DNA of 57,376 bases, taken from Saccharothrix coeruleofusca (lineage in GTDB: Bacteria; Actinomycetota; Actinomycetes; Mycobacteriales; Pseudonocardiaceae). Position 1 is the stretch's first letter, and the number at the start of each line of letters is the position of its first letter. Under the pieces are notes generated by a model, which did no database searches, was not told where the DNA came from, and worked only from the letters and a program-made list of their open reading frames with translations. The stretch lies in contig NZ_BMRG01000003.1 of the NCBI RefSeq assembly GCF_014648515.1, positions 91,696-149,071 of the forward strand. Reading direction: 5' to 3'. Position numbers and translations under genes: made by a program. This document shows, in pieces, positions 15,603 to 23,975 of this stretch.

Positions 15603-16597
15603 GCGCGAACCTCCCCTGATCCCCTTGCCACCAACCGCACCGGCAGCACGACGCGGCGCGGCGGTGCGCCGTCCCCGTCCAGCCGGGCGAAGAGCAGATC
15701 GGCCGCCGCCTTGCCCAGCGCCCTCGCGTCGTGCGCGATCACCGTCACCGGTGGCGTGAGCAGGTCGGCCAGCTCGAAGTCGTCGAAGCCCACCAGGGCG
15801 GGCCGCCGCACCGCACCGGCCAGCGCGCGCAGCGCGTGCACGGTGATGCGGTTGTTGCCGGTGACCACCGCCGTGGCGGGCTCGGCGGCCCGCCGCAGGT
15901 GGTGCAGCGCCCGGCGCACCGAGTCCTCGTCGTGCGGGCCCATCACCACCAGCGACTCGTGCAGGCCGATGCCCGCCCGCGCGCAGCCCTCGCGGTAGCC
16001 GCGCAGCCGCTCGTTGGCGGTGAAGATGTCCGGCGAGTCGCCGAGGAAGGCGATGCGCCGGTGACCGTGCGCGGCCAGGTGCAGCACCGCCTCGGCGGTG
16101 CCGCCGATGTTGTCCACCAGCACGGTGTCGGCGACCACGTCGCCCGCGGGCCGGTCCAGGAACACCACCGGGGTGCCCGCGCGCATCTCCGGCACCAGGT
16201 AGCCGTGCTGGAGCCCGGCGGGCACGATGAGCAGCCCGTCCACCCGGCGCGAGCAGAACTCCAGCGCCAGCTCCCGCTCGCGGGAGGGGTCCTCGTCGGA
16301 GGACCCGGTGATCACCTGCCTGCCGCGCAGCCGGGCGACCTCCTCCACCGCGCGCGTCACCCCGGAGTAGAAGGGGTTGCCCACGTCCTCCAGGACCACC
16401 CCGATGGTGCCGGTGGAGGAGCCGCGCCGCAGGTTGCGGGCGCTGAGGTTGCGCCGGAAGCCGAGCTGGTCGATGGCCGCGAGCACCCGCTCCGCGGTGG
16501 CCGGGTGCACCCCCGCCTCGTCGTTCACCACGCGGGAGACGGTCTTGATGCTGACGCCCGCCAGCCGCGCCACGTCGTTCATCGTGGCGCGCCGCAC
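15599..16597 (-). CDS. LacI-family transcriptional regulator of the sugar operon
   Basis: A 332-aa repressor with an N-terminal helix-turn-helix (TMNDVARLAGVSIKTVSRVV, residues 5-24) and hinge (NLSARNLRRGSSTGTIGVVL), then a periplasmic-binding-type effector domain (GNPFYSGVTRAVEEVARLRG, RVDGLLIVPAG, VVFLDRPAGDVVADTVLVDN, IAFLGDS). A start at ATG 16639 would add 14 residues, but that codon overlaps a perfect 12-bp operator-like palindrome (16626-16637) and has no ribosome site. GTG at 16597 has AGGAGG 7 nt upstream and gives the normal LacI N-terminus, so it is chosen. It is the first gene of its own operon, so autoregulation is expected. Confidence 0.93.
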   Translation of the reverse strand: MRRATMNDVARLAGVSIKTVSRVVNDEAGVHPATAERVLAAIDQLGFRRNLSARNLRRGSSTGTIGVVLEDVGNPFYSGVTRAVEEVARLRGRQVITGSSDEDPSRERELALEFCSRRVDGLLIVPAGLQHGYLVPEMRAGTPVVFLDRPAGDVVADTVLVDNIGGTAEAVLHLAAHGHRRIAFLGDSPDIFTANERLRGYREGCARAGIGLHESLVVMGPHDEDSVRRALHHLRRAAEPATAVVTGNNRITVHALRALAGAVRRPALVGFDDFELADLLTPPVTVIAHDARALGKAAADLLFARLDGDGAPPRRVVLPVRLVARGSGEVRA

Positions 16598-16625
16598 TTT
16601 GCGGCCTCCTGCCGCACCGTTCGGG

Positions 16626-16637
16626 GACAACGTTGTC
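16626..16637. promoter_or_regulatory. LacI-family operator
   Basis: GACAACGTTGTC is a perfect 12-bp palindrome with the central CG step typical of LacI-family operators, 29 nt upstream of the chosen start of the LacI gene. It is the natural target of that repressor, giving negative autoregulation of the whole importer operon. Confidence 0.8.
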
Positions 16638-16647
16638 ATAATGGCCG

Positions 16648-16677
16648 AATCACACACCGCCGGTCCGGTGATGTCAA
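16648..16677 (-). promoter_or_regulatory. Probable promoter of the LacI-manA-ABC operon
   Basis: On the minus strand a perfect -35 hexamer TTGACA (16677-16672) is followed after 18 nt by GTGATT (16653-16648), a weak -10. Transcription would begin near 16641, placing the LacI palindrome just downstream of the start point, where a bound repressor would block elongation. Confidence 0.45.
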
Positions 16678-17006
16678 CGGTCGACCCTGTCCGGAACAGG
16701 ACAAACCCCCGGTGGCGGCCTCGCGGAACCTGCGTGGCCCCGCGCGGGTGGCGGCTCCTCCGGGCGGTCCCGCCGCCCCGCGCACGTCTGTCCACTCCGG
16801 ACGGACGCGGGCACCTGCGCGCGGTGCGCCGGGATCGTTGGCGCCTCACCAAGTGATCGGCTCTCCGGGTGGATACTGGCGGATCGGCGACGCTGCGCGG
16901 AGGACCGACCGCGCAGCGTCGCCATCCGGTGCACCAAGGTCTCGACTCGGTTCGCGATCTGGTGAAAACCGCTCGAATGCGGGGTCCGCCATCTACGTTC
17001 CAGCCC
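16678..17006. other. Intergenic region between the LacI gene and the ABC exporter
   Basis: This GC-rich spacer between divergent operons contains no convincing coding sequence. A short interrupted inverted repeat (CCTGT-CCGGA-ACAGG) lies at its left end. At its right end TACGTT (16994-16999) is about 7 nt before the first ATG of the exporter ATPase, which would suit a leaderless transcript. Confidence 0.4.
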
Positions 17007-17921
17007 ATGACTGGGGTGAGAATGCCTGCCGTCGTGGCCGCGGACATCCGCAAGAGCTACGGCGAGCTGAACGCGGTGGACGGGGTGTCGTTCACCGTCG
17101 CGGAGGGGGAGTTCTTCGGCATCCTGGGGCCGAACGGCGCGGGCAAGACGACCACGCTGGAGATCGTCGAGGGGTTGCGCCAGGCCGACTCCGGGCACGT
17201 GACGCTGCTGGGCGAGAACCCGTGGCCGCGCAACCCCGCGCTGCTGCCCAGGATCGGCGTCCAGCTCCAGGCGTCCAGCTTCTTTGAGAAGCTGACCGCC
17301 AAGGAGCAGCTGCTGACCTTCGGCTCCCTGTACGGCGTCGGCGACACCACCGCGATGGAGATGCTGGAACTGGTCGGCCTCGGCGACAAGGCCGACGTGC
17401 GGGAGGACAGGCTCTCCGGCGGCCAGCGGCAGCGGCTGTCCATCGCCTGCGCCCTCGTGCACGACCCGGACGTGGTCTTCCTGGACGAGCCGACCGCGGC
17501 GCTGGACCCGCAGGCGCGGCGCAACCTGTGGGACGTGCTGCGGGAGATCCAGGCCCGCGGCAAGACCATCGTCTACACCACGCACTACCTGGACGAGGCC
17601 GAGATCCTGTGCGACCGGGTCGCGATCATGGACAGGGGCCGCATCCTCGCCATGGACTCCCCGGCGACGCTGGTGCGCGGGCTGGACGCGCCGACGCAGG
17701 TCGTGCTCCAGCGCGGCGCGATCAGCACCGAGCAGGCCCGCGCCATCAACGGCGTCGAGCACGCCTACGAGGACGACGTGTCGCTGACCATCTCCACGCG
17801 CAAGCCCGCGCCCGTGCTGTCCGCGCTCGCCGAGCGGGGCACGCTCGACGGCCTCCAGGTGCGCACGGCCACCCTGGAGGACGTCTTCCTCCACCTCACC
17901 GGACGGGAGTACCGGGCGTGA
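17007..17921 (+). CDS. ABC exporter ATPase (DrrA/CcmA type)
   Basis: A 304-aa ATPase with Walker A GPNGAGKTT (about residues 41-49), Q-loop IGVQLQASSF, signature DRLSGGQRQRLSIACAL, Walker B VVFLDEPTAALD and H-loop TTHYLDEAE. The C-terminal extension (LTGREYRA end, about 80 residues after the NBD) resembles drug-resistance ATPases such as DrrA. ATG at 17022 with GGGGTGAG nearby is an alternative start 5 codons in. The permease gene overlaps its stop by 4 nt (GTGA), so the pair forms a two-component exporter. The exported compound is unknown; no adjacent biosynthetic genes suggest one. Confidence 0.92.
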   Translation: MTGVRMPAVVAADIRKSYGELNAVDGVSFTVAEGEFFGILGPNGAGKTTTLEIVEGLRQADSGHVTLLGENPWPRNPALLPRIGVQLQASSFFEKLTAKEQLLTFGSLYGVGDTTAMEMLELVGLGDKADVREDRLSGGQRQRLSIACALVHDPDVVFLDEPTAALDPQARRNLWDVLREIQARGKTIVYTTHYLDEAEILCDRVAIMDRGRILAMDSPATLVRGLDAPTQVVLQRGAISTEQARAINGVEHAYEDDVSLTISTRKPAPVLSALAERGTLDGLQVRTATLEDVFLHLTGREYRA

Positions 17922-18961
17922 CCGCCTTCACCAGCCTGGCCACGGCCATGGTCAAGGGCTTCCTCCGCGACCGCATGGCGGTGTTCTTCACCTTCCTCTT
18001 CCCGCTGATGTTCCTGGTCGTCTTCGGGCTGATCTTCAACGGCGGGGGCGGCGACCGGACCGGGGTCGCGGTGGTCGGCGACGGCCCCGTGGTGACCGCC
18101 CTGGAGCAGGCCGGGGTGCTGGAGCTGCGGCGGTTCGACGACCCCGACGCGGCCGAGCGGCAGGTCCGCGACGGCGACCTGCCCGCCGCGGTCGTCGTGC
18201 GCGGGCACGACGTGGGCGTCGTCTACGCCGCCAGCGACCAGGTGGCGTCGGGCACCGTCGTGGGCATCGTGTCCGGCGTGGTGGACAAGGCCAACCTCGC
18301 CGCGACCGGCGCCCCGCCCACGTTCTCGCTGCGGGCCCGGTCGGTCGAGGACGCCTCGCTCAAGCCGATCCAGTTCCTGGCCCCCGGCATCCTGTCCTGG
18401 GCGGTGTCCATCTCCGGCGTGTCCGGGGCGGCGCTGACGCTGGCCGCGTGGCGCAAGAAGCAGGTGCTGCGGCGCATCCGGCTCGCGCCCGTGGGGCCGA
18501 CCACCGTGCTCAGCTCGCGGGTGCTGGTCAGCGTCGGCACGGCGCTGGTGCAGGGCGCGCTGTTCGTGGGCGTCGCGCTGACCCCGCCGTTCGGGCTGCG
18601 GCTCAACGGCCAGTGGTGGCTCGCGGTGCCGCTGCTGGTGCTGGGCACCACCGCGTTCTTCGCCATCGGGATGCTGGTCGGGGCGTTCGCCAGGACCGAG
18701 GAGTCGGCCAACGGCGCGGCCAACCTGCTGGTGATGCCGATGGCGTTCCTGTCCGGCTCGTTCTTCCCGCTGGAGGACGCGCCCGCGTGGCTGCGGACGG
18801 TGTCCAACGCGCTGCCGCTGCGGCACATGAACGACGGGATGCTGGACGTGCTGGTGCGCGGCAAGGGCGTCGAGGCGTTGCTGCTGCCCTCGGCGGTACT
18901 GCTCGGGTTCACCCTCGTGGTCGGGTTCGTCGCGGCGAAGGTGTTCCGCTGGGAGGACTGA
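17918..18961 (+). CDS. ABC-2 type exporter permease
   Basis: A 347-aa ABC-2 family membrane protein. One helix is at the N-terminus (MAVFFTFLFPLMFLVVFGLIF), then a large extracytoplasmic loop (about residues 45-150), then five helices (PGILSWAVSISGVSGAALTL, VSVGTALVQGALFVGVAL, AVPLLVLGTTAFFAIGMLVG, LLVMPMAFLSGSFFPLEDAP, AVLLGFTLVVGFVAAKVF). The SGSFFPLEDAPAWLRTVSNALPL stretch carries the ABC-2 signature. GTG at 17918 overlaps the ATPase stop. With the upstream ATPase it would form an A2B2 exporter. Confidence 0.92.
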   Translation: MTAFTSLATAMVKGFLRDRMAVFFTFLFPLMFLVVFGLIFNGGGGDRTGVAVVGDGPVVTALEQAGVLELRRFDDPDAAERQVRDGDLPAAVVVRGHDVGVVYAASDQVASGTVVGIVSGVVDKANLAATGAPPTFSLRARSVEDASLKPIQFLAPGILSWAVSISGVSGAALTLAAWRKKQVLRRIRLAPVGPTTVLSSRVLVSVGTALVQGALFVGVALTPPFGLRLNGQWWLAVPLLVLGTTAFFAIGMLVGAFARTEESANGAANLLVMPMAFLSGSFFPLEDAPAWLRTVSNALPLRHMNDGMLDVLVRGKGVEALLLPSAVLLGFTLVVGFVAAKVFRWED

Positions 18962-19004
18962 CCCCGACGCCCGGTGAAGCCGGTCACAACGGGACAATGG
19001 GGAC

Positions 19005-19337
19005 ATGTTCACCAGCCCCGTGGGTCGCTTCCGCCTCCTCGCCCTGGCCGAGGCGGTGTCCTGGGCCGGTCTGCTGATCGGCATGTTCTTCAAGTACGTG
19101 GTGGTCGGCAACGAGATCGGCGTGAAGGTCTTCGGGCCGATCCACGGCGCGATCTTCGTCGGCTACGTGCTCGTGACGCTGATGCTGGCGCACCGGTGGG
19201 ACCGGCGCACCACCTTCCTCGCGCTGGTCGCCAGCGTCCCGCCGTTCGGGACCGTGGTCTTCGAGCGCTGGGCGCTCAAGACCGGCAGGCTCGACGAGCA
19301 GGCCCCGCAGGCCGCCCCTCAGACCACCACGGACTGA
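19005..19337 (+). CDS. DUF3817 small integral membrane protein
   Basis: A 110-aa protein with three hydrophobic helices (LLALAEAVSWAGLLIGMFFK, HGAIFVGYVLVTLMLAHR, TFLALVASVPPFGTVVFERW) and the conserved VFGPIHGAIFVGYV core of DUF3817. The short Gln/Thr-rich tail (APQAAPQTTTD) is cytoplasmic or exported. No biochemical role is known for the family. The final 19 bp overlap the convergent phosphotransferase gene. Confidence 0.85.
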   Translation: MFTSPVGRFRLLALAEAVSWAGLLIGMFFKYVVVGNEIGVKVFGPIHGAIFVGYVLVTLMLAHRWDRRTTFLALVASVPPFGTVVFERWALKTGRLDEQAPQAAPQTTTD

Positions 19338-20347
19338 GCCCGCGCGAGCTCGGCCTCCGGGTCGCCCTCGTGGTAGACCCGCTCGCTGTCCTCGATGTTG
19401 TCCAGGAACTCCTGGTAGATCCTGGCCCCCACGAGGTGCACGGCGCGGCGGGCGTGGCGCAGCGCACCGGCCGGATCGCTGTCCGGTCGGTGCTCCAGCC
19501 ACGCCTGGGTCCACACGCGCTCGATCAGGGCGTGCGCCTCGGGGGCGGTGAAGCCCAGCAGCCGGGCGGCGTCCAGCGCGGGGTGGCCCCAGTGCGCGTC
19601 GGCCCAGTCCAGGACCACGCCGCCGGAGCGCCAGTTGCCGGGGTGGAAGTCGCCGTGCAGCAGGGTGTCCGGCAGGCCGTGCGCGGGCACCTCGACGCCG
19701 TGCGCGCGCAGTCGTGGCGGCCCGGCCAGCGCGGCCTGCGCGGCCACCCAGCGGGGCACGACGCGGGTGATCTCGTCCTCGGTGGGGTGCCAGCAGTCGC
19801 GGCCGGGCGCGTCCGCCATCAGCAGCCTGCCCGGCTCGGCGGCCAGCACCTCCGGCACCAGGGTGGGGTCCACCTCCGCCACCATGCCCACGACGCGGCC
19901 CTCGTCGGCCATGAACGGCGGCGTGGCCTTGGCCCAGACCACCGCCCGGCCGACCGGCAGGCGGTAGAGGCAGGACAGGTTCCACGTCTTGACCTGCACC
20001 GCCTTGCCGGTGCGCGAGACGTGCCGGTCCGCCCAGGCCACCAGTTCCGCGGGCCCGCCGGGACGGGCCCACGGCAGCCGCTTGGGGGCGTCGGGGAACT
20101 CGTGGTGCTCGCCGGTGGACAGGCCTGCCGGGACGCGGTCGGCCTCCACCTGGTAGACCACCTCGCCGTCACGCCCGCCCTCGCCGGTGGTGGAGACCAG
20201 GCGCAGCACCGCCGTGGTCACCCCCAGGGCCCGGTCCAGGTGCTCGGTCACCGGCTCCACGTCGTTCCACCACGGGCTGTCCACGGTGAACGCGGTCGAC
20301 CCCACGTACCGGCCGCCCACGGTCACCAACGCCTTCACCTCGCGCAC
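19319..20347 (-). CDS. Aminoglycoside-phosphotransferase-family kinase
   Basis: A 342-aa protein with the APH/choline-kinase fold. The catalytic loop is HGDFHPGNWRSGGVVL (about residues 237-252) and the metal-binding motif is DWADAHWGHPALDAARL (DxD variant). The nucleotide lobe is less typical: AVQVKTWNLSCLYRLPVGR and VVWAKATPPFMADEG match a subgroup of actinomycete phosphotransferases not linked to resistance. The substrate is unknown. GTG at 20347 is used because codons further upstream run into repeat DNA. It overlaps the DUF3817 gene tail to tail by 19 bp. Confidence 0.85.
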   Translation of the reverse strand: MREVKALVTVGGRYVGSTAFTVDSPWWNDVEPVTEHLDRALGVTTAVLRLVSTTGEGGRDGEVVYQVEADRVPAGLSTGEHHEFPDAPKRLPWARPGGPAELVAWADRHVSRTGKAVQVKTWNLSCLYRLPVGRAVVWAKATPPFMADEGRVVGMVAEVDPTLVPEVLAAEPGRLLMADAPGRDCWHPTEDEITRVVPRWVAAQAALAGPPRLRAHGVEVPAHGLPDTLLHGDFHPGNWRSGGVVLDWADAHWGHPALDAARLLGFTAPEAHALIERVWTQAWLEHRPDSDPAGALRHARRAVHLVGARIYQEFLDNIEDSERVYHEGDPEAELARAQSVVV

Positions 20348-20384
20348 CCCACCACCCTTCCCGCCCCACCCCCACTCGCCAACC

Positions 20385-20580
20385 GAATTACCCGCCCCCG
20401 CGAGAGCGCTCCCACCCGCGAGTCGCGCGTTCGCGCACCACGAACCGAGCGTCCGGACACCGCGAACCGAGCGTCCAGACCGCGCATGGCCCGCGCGTGG
20501 CCCGCTTTCGGCCGGGCGCGCGCCGTGCCGGGTAGTAGTAACCGGCCCTGATGGCCGGGTCGGGTAGTACTTGCCGACGC
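20385..20580 (-). repeat. Composite intergenic repeat, copy 2 (modules B and A)
   Basis: Between two minus-strand genes. The left part holds CGCGAGTCG and two ~21-bp tandem units built on GAACCGAGCGTCCGGACACC (around 20428-20470). The right part (20526-20579) is a 54-bp twin-hairpin module which, read on the minus strand, starts GTCGGCAAGTACTACCCGAC (stem GTCGG/CCGAC, 10-nt loop) and ends GCCGG-TTACTACTAC-CCGGC. The module is sense to and 40 nt downstream of the marR stop. No open frame here looks genuine. Confidence 0.75.
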
Positions 20581-20619
20581 AGTGGGGCGGGGTGGGATGG
20601 CAGTGGTGGGGGGCCGGGG

Positions 20620-21123
20620 TCAGTCGGTGAAGTCGCCCACGGCGCGGCGGACCTTGGCCAGCAGGTCGGTGAGCTGCTCGGTCTGCCGCTCGGTCAGGCC
20701 GCGCAGGCCGAACTCCACGGCGGTGACCGCCTCGGTGGCCGCCTCGCGCCGCTCCCGCCCGGCCTCGGTGATCTCCACCAGGGTGGTGCGCCGGTCGGTC
20801 GGGTGCGGGGTGCGGCGGACCAGGCCGTCGCCCTCCAGCCGGTCGACGATGTTGGTCACGCTGGTCGGGTGCAGCTGCAGCCGCTCGCCCATGACCCGCA
20901 TCGGCAGGCTGCCCGTGCGGGAGAAGGTGAGCAGCACCAGCGCCTCGAACCGGGCGAAGGTCAGCCCGTGCGGCTTGAGCGCGGCGTCCACGGCGGACTG
21001 GATGATTTGCTGTACCCGCATGACACTCGTGACCGCCGCCATCGCCGTTGACGATCCGATCCGCTTCTCCCACAGCTCGGCGGCGCGCGCGATCGGGTCG
21101 AACGGCAGCGGTTGGGGCGTCAT
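20620..21123 (-). CDS. MarR-family transcriptional regulator
   Basis: A 167-aa winged-helix regulator. After an N-terminal dimerisation helix, the DNA-binding part reads [40 protein letters not shown] and the wing [17 protein letters not shown], all standard for MarR; the C-terminal helices ([10 protein letters not shown]-like) close the dimer. It is divergent from the thiamine-binding-type gene with only 48 bp between starts, and a TACC-N4-GGTA palindrome (21134-21145) lies in that gap. It probably represses itself and its neighbour; the ligand is unknown. ATG at 21123 is used. Confidence 0.9.
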   Translation of the reverse strand: MTPQPLPFDPIARAAELWEKRIGSSTAMAAVTSVMRVQQIIQSAVDAALKPHGLTFARFEALVLLTFSRTGSLPMRVMGERLQLHPTSVTNIVDRLEGDGLVRRTPHPTDRRTTLVEITEAGRERREAATEAVTAVEFGLRGLTERQTEQLTDLLAKVRRAVGDFTD

Positions 21124-21133
21124 GCGGCGAAGC

Positions 21134-21145
21134 TACCAGTGGGTA
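21134..21145. promoter_or_regulatory. Candidate operator between marR and the thiamine-binding-type gene
   Basis: TACCAGTGGGTA has 4-bp arms and lies 10 nt before the marR start and 26 nt before the divergent gene. It fits the TACY-N4-RGTA family but could equally be the MarR protein's own site. Confidence 0.45.
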
Positions 21146-21171
21146 CCAACCGATGTGTCCAGGAGGCGACA

Positions 21172-21471
21172 GTGCTCGTCGCGTTCAGCGTCAGCCCGCT
21201 CGGCGGGGAATCCGACAGCGTGGCCGCGGCCGTCGCGGAGGCCGTGCGGGTGGTCCGGGAGTCCGGGCTGCCCAACGAGACCAACGCCATGTTCACGCTG
21301 GTCGAGGGGGAGTGGGACGAGGTGATGGCGGTGGTCAGGAAGGCCACCGAGGCGGTCCAGGCCACCGCGCCGAGGGTGAGCCTGGTGCTCAAGGCCGACA
21401 TCCGGCCCGGCCACACCGGGCAGCTGACCGCCAAGGTCGAGCGGGTCGAGCAGCACCTGGCGCGGGGGTGA
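21172..21471 (+). CDS. Thiamine-binding-type protein (MTH1187/YkoF family)
   Basis: A 99-aa ferredoxin-like protein of the MTH1187/YkoF family. Typical segments are [44 protein letters not shown] and [21 protein letters not shown]. YkoF members bind thiamine or hydroxymethylpyrimidine; the function of the single-domain form is not settled. GTG at 21172 has a perfect AGGAGG 5 nt upstream, which rules out the longer in-frame start at 21112 that would overlap marR. It is divergent from marR. Confidence 0.87.
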   Translation: MLVAFSVSPLGGESDSVAAAVAEAVRVVRESGLPNETNAMFTLVEGEWDEVMAVVRKATEAVQATAPRVSLVLKADIRPGHTGQLTAKVERVEQHLARG

Positions 21472-21513
21472 TCCCGCCCCGGTGGCGATGGGGCCGGTCC
21501 GCGAGCTAGCGGG

Positions 21514-21529
21514 CTGGCACTCGTGCCAG
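21514..21529. promoter_or_regulatory. Inverted repeat upstream of the ybbN-like gene
   Basis: CTGGCACTCGTGCCAG has 7-bp arms (CTGGCAC/GTGCCAG) with a 2-bp centre, 9 nt before the GTG of the next gene. The very short centre suits a protein operator better than an RNA hairpin, though it could help terminate the upstream transcript. Confidence 0.45.
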
Positions 21530-21538
21530 GATGGGGGA

Positions 21539-22495
21539 GTGACAAGGCCAGACCCTCGAAAGACCGCAGCACTGTCCGCCGCGCTGTCCGGGGCGGTCGA
21601 CCTCGGCGCGCTGAAGGCTCGGGCCGAAGCGTCCCGGCAACGCGCCGCCGCCCCGCCGCCGAGCTCGGCGCCGGGTGACTCCGGCGCGAGCCCCTGGGTC
21701 CTCGACGTCACCGAGGCCACCTTCCAGTCGGTCGTGGAGCGCTCGCTGGAGATCCCCGTCGTGGTCGAGCTGACCGCGTCGTGGAGCCCCGAGGCGGGCC
21801 AGCTGTCCCCGGTGCTGGAACGCGCGGCCCGCGCGGGCGGCGGCGCCTGGCTGCTGGCCAGGGTCGACCTGGACGCCAGCCCGCGCATCGGCCAGGCCTT
21901 CGGCGTGCAGTCCGTGCCGACCGTGGTGGCGGTCGCCGCGGGCCAGCCGGTGGACGCCTTCGCCGGGCCGCTGCCCGAGGCGGAGTTCACCCAGTGGATC
22001 AACCGGCTGCTGGACGCCCTGCGCGACCGCCTGCCCGGCATCCGGGCCGCCGAGGCCAACCGGGGCGAGCCGCAGCCCGAGCCGGAGGACCCGCGCTTCC
22101 AGGCCGCGGAGGAGGCGTTCGAGCTGGGCGACTACGCCGCCGCCGAGGCCGCCTACGAGGCGATCCTGGCCGCCGAGCCGGGCAACACCGAGGCCAAGGC
22201 CGCGCTGGCCCAGGTCCGGTTCACCGCCCGCGCCGAGCAGCTGGGCCAGGACGTGCTGGCCAAGGCCGACGCCAACCCCGACGACGTGGACGCCCAGCTG
22301 GCCGCGGCCGACGCGGAGGTGGCCGACCAGCGGGTCGAGCAGGCGTTCAAGCGCCTGGTGGACACCGTGCGCCGGGTCTTCGGCGAGGACCGGGACAAGG
22401 TCCGCGAGCACCTCGTCGGCCTGTTCGAGCTGTTCCCGGTCGACGACCCGAGGGTGGCCGCCGCCCGCCGCAACCTGGCCAGCGCCCTGTTCTGA
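21539..22495 (+). CDS. YbbN-like co-chaperone: thioredoxin-fold plus TPR
   Basis: A 318-aa cytosolic protein. Residues about 50-160 form a thioredoxin fold ([40 protein letters not shown]-like, [20 protein letters not shown]), and residues about 185-318 carry TPR repeats ([20 protein letters not shown]). The active-site position reads [12 protein letters not shown], with no Cys at all, so it cannot be a redox thioredoxin; this agrees with the YbbN/CnoX group of holdase co-chaperones. It occupies the place of the thioredoxin-like gene Rv1324 in M. tuberculosis, between fadA4 and glgB. GTG at 21539 is preferred as AGGA lies 7 nt upstream. Confidence 0.9.
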   Translation: MTRPDPRKTAALSAALSGAVDLGALKARAEASRQRAAAPPPSSAPGDSGASPWVLDVTEATFQSVVERSLEIPVVVELTASWSPEAGQLSPVLERAARAGGGAWLLARVDLDASPRIGQAFGVQSVPTVVAVAAGQPVDAFAGPLPEAEFTQWINRLLDALRDRLPGIRAAEANRGEPQPEPEDPRFQAAEEAFELGDYAAAEAAYEAILAAEPGNTEAKAALAQVRFTARAEQLGQDVLAKADANPDDVDAQLAAADAEVADQRVEQAFKRLVDTVRRVFGEDRDKVREHLVGLFELFPVDDPRVAAARRNLASALF

Positions 22496-22504
22496 CCCCG
22501 GCGC

Positions 22505-22529
22505 GGGGGCTGCCCCTGGGGCAGCCCCC
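22505..22529. terminator. Bidirectional terminator hairpin
   Basis: Arms GGGGGCTGCCCC (22505-22516) and GGGGCAGCCCCC (22518-22529) are perfectly complementary around a single T. The hairpin lies between the convergent ybbN-like and metallopeptidase genes and has no U tail, as is usual in high-GC actinomycetes. Confidence 0.85.
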
Positions 22530-22532
22530 GGC

Positions 22533-23975
22533 TCAGCCGGAGTACTTGCGGGTGCAGAGGCCGGAACCCTCGAAGAAGCCGTCCCGGAACGCCTCGACGC
22601 GGGCGAAGCCGGAGGGCACCACGGTGCCGTTCACGTCCGCGGCGATGAGGCTCTTGTCGGCCAGCAGCTCGGCCACCGCCTCGTCCAGGTCGCCCGAGGA
22701 CAGCTTCAGCCGGGCGGTCTGCTTGGTCGTGGTCCCGGCCCACGCGCCGGTCAGGCACGCGGTCCGCAGCCCGGCGGCGGGCCCCTCCAGCGGGTAGCCG
22801 GTGGCCTTCTGGATCGACAGCGCGAACCGCGAGGCGATCTCGGCGAACGCGGCGAAGTCGCCGATGCCGCCCTTCTGCCCGCGCTTGGGCGGCGTGCCGA
22901 TCCGGACCAGCTCCGGCAGGTCCACCGCGATCACGTTCGTGGCCGGGCAGTAGGACACCGGCGAGGTCTCCTGCGCGTCGGCGCACTCCGCCGCGCCCTC
23001 CTTGAGCGCGGGCGGGGTGGCGCCGCTCTGCTTGTAGGCGTCGCGCAGGCTGTCCTCCAGCAGGTCCAGCGACCTGCGGTCGTCCACCGCCAGGTTGCCC
23101 TTGCCCTGCCCGGTGTCCTTGTCGTCCGCGTCGAACGCCTGCTGCGTGATCCGCGCCTTGATCTCCGCGTCGTCGATCTGCGCGCACCGCTTGGGGTCGC
23201 CCGCGAAGCCGAACTGGAAGGCCGCCACGCGGTCGAACGCGCTGCCGTGCGCGCCCTGCTTCTCCGCGCTGGTGCCCGCCGCGTCGCGGATGAAGAACAT
23301 CGTCGCCAGCACCTGGTTCAGGCCCGGCCCGGTGGAGATGCGGAAGTGCCGGGACTTGCCCTCGGCCACCCAGCGGAAGAAGTTGCCCGCGTAGCAGTCG
23401 GCCTGCTGCTCCTTGATGATGCTGGGCGTGGCCTGGGTGACCCCGCCCTCGGAGCCGAGCTTGTACTGCACCGCGTGGCCCATCTCGTGCGCCAGCACGG
23501 TGACCACCGACATCGGGCCGAACGCGTCGTTGAGCATGGGCAGCAGGTCGCCGCGGTCCCAGGCGATGCTGTCGTCCAGCGAGCAGTAGAACGCGTTGGC
23601 CACGCCCGCGGTGTTGGTGCGGCAGATGTCGACGCCCCGGCCGGTCGAGTCGTAGGACACCAGCCGCTTGACCGGTTCGAACTTCTTGCCGCCGAAGTTG
23701 GCGGGCAGCTGCTCGGTCCAGTACTCCTCGACGTCGGCCAGCGCGTTGATCGCCAGCCGGTCCATCTCGCCGCCGTCGCCGTTCTCCACCGCCAGGTCGG
23801 CGTCCGGGACGCCCGGCTTGGGCCCGCTCTCCCCGGTGGTGATCTCCAGCCCCGCCACCTTGCTCACGTCGGGGCGCTCGAACCGCGCGACCCCGGGGAC
23901 GCTCTGCGTGCACGCGCTGAGCAGCACCGCCACCGCCGCGACGAGCGCCGCGCCACCCCAAGCCCGTCGAGCCAT
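22533..23975 (-). CDS. Neutral zinc metallopeptidase lipoprotein, paralogue 1
   Basis: A 480-aa putative exported metallopeptidase. The N-terminus MARRAWGGAALVAAVAVLLSAC is a lipoprotein signal with lipobox LLSAC. The zinc site is VVTVLAHEMGHAVQYKL (HExxH, about residues 165-170), followed downstream by the EQQADCYAGNFF motif that supplies the third ligand (QxADCxAG). Cys pairs suggest an oxidised extracellular fold. The same gene type is duplicated just upstream (24293-25672). The substrate is unknown. ATG at 23975 was chosen for the signal peptide; a GTG one codon earlier is possible. Confidence 0.87.
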   Translation of the reverse strand: MARRAWGGAALVAAVAVLLSACTQSVPGVARFERPDVSKVAGLEITTGESGPKPGVPDADLAVENGDGGEMDRLAINALADVEEYWTEQLPANFGGKKFEPVKRLVSYDSTGRGVDICRTNTAGVANAFYCSLDDSIAWDRGDLLPMLNDAFGPMSVVTVLAHEMGHAVQYKLGSEGGVTQATPSIIKEQQADCYAGNFFRWVAEGKSRHFRISTGPGLNQVLATMFFIRDAAGTSAEKQGAHGSAFDRVAAFQFGFAGDPKRCAQIDDAEIKARITQQAFDADDKDTGQGKGNLAVDDRRSLDLLEDSLRDAYKQSGATPPALKEGAAECADAQETSPVSYCPATNVIAVDLPELVRIGTPPKRGQKGGIGDFAAFAEIASRFALSIQKATGYPLEGPAAGLRTACLTGAWAGTTTKQTARLKLSSGDLDEAVAELLADKSLIAADVNGTVVPSGFARVEAFRDGFFEGSGLCTRKYSG

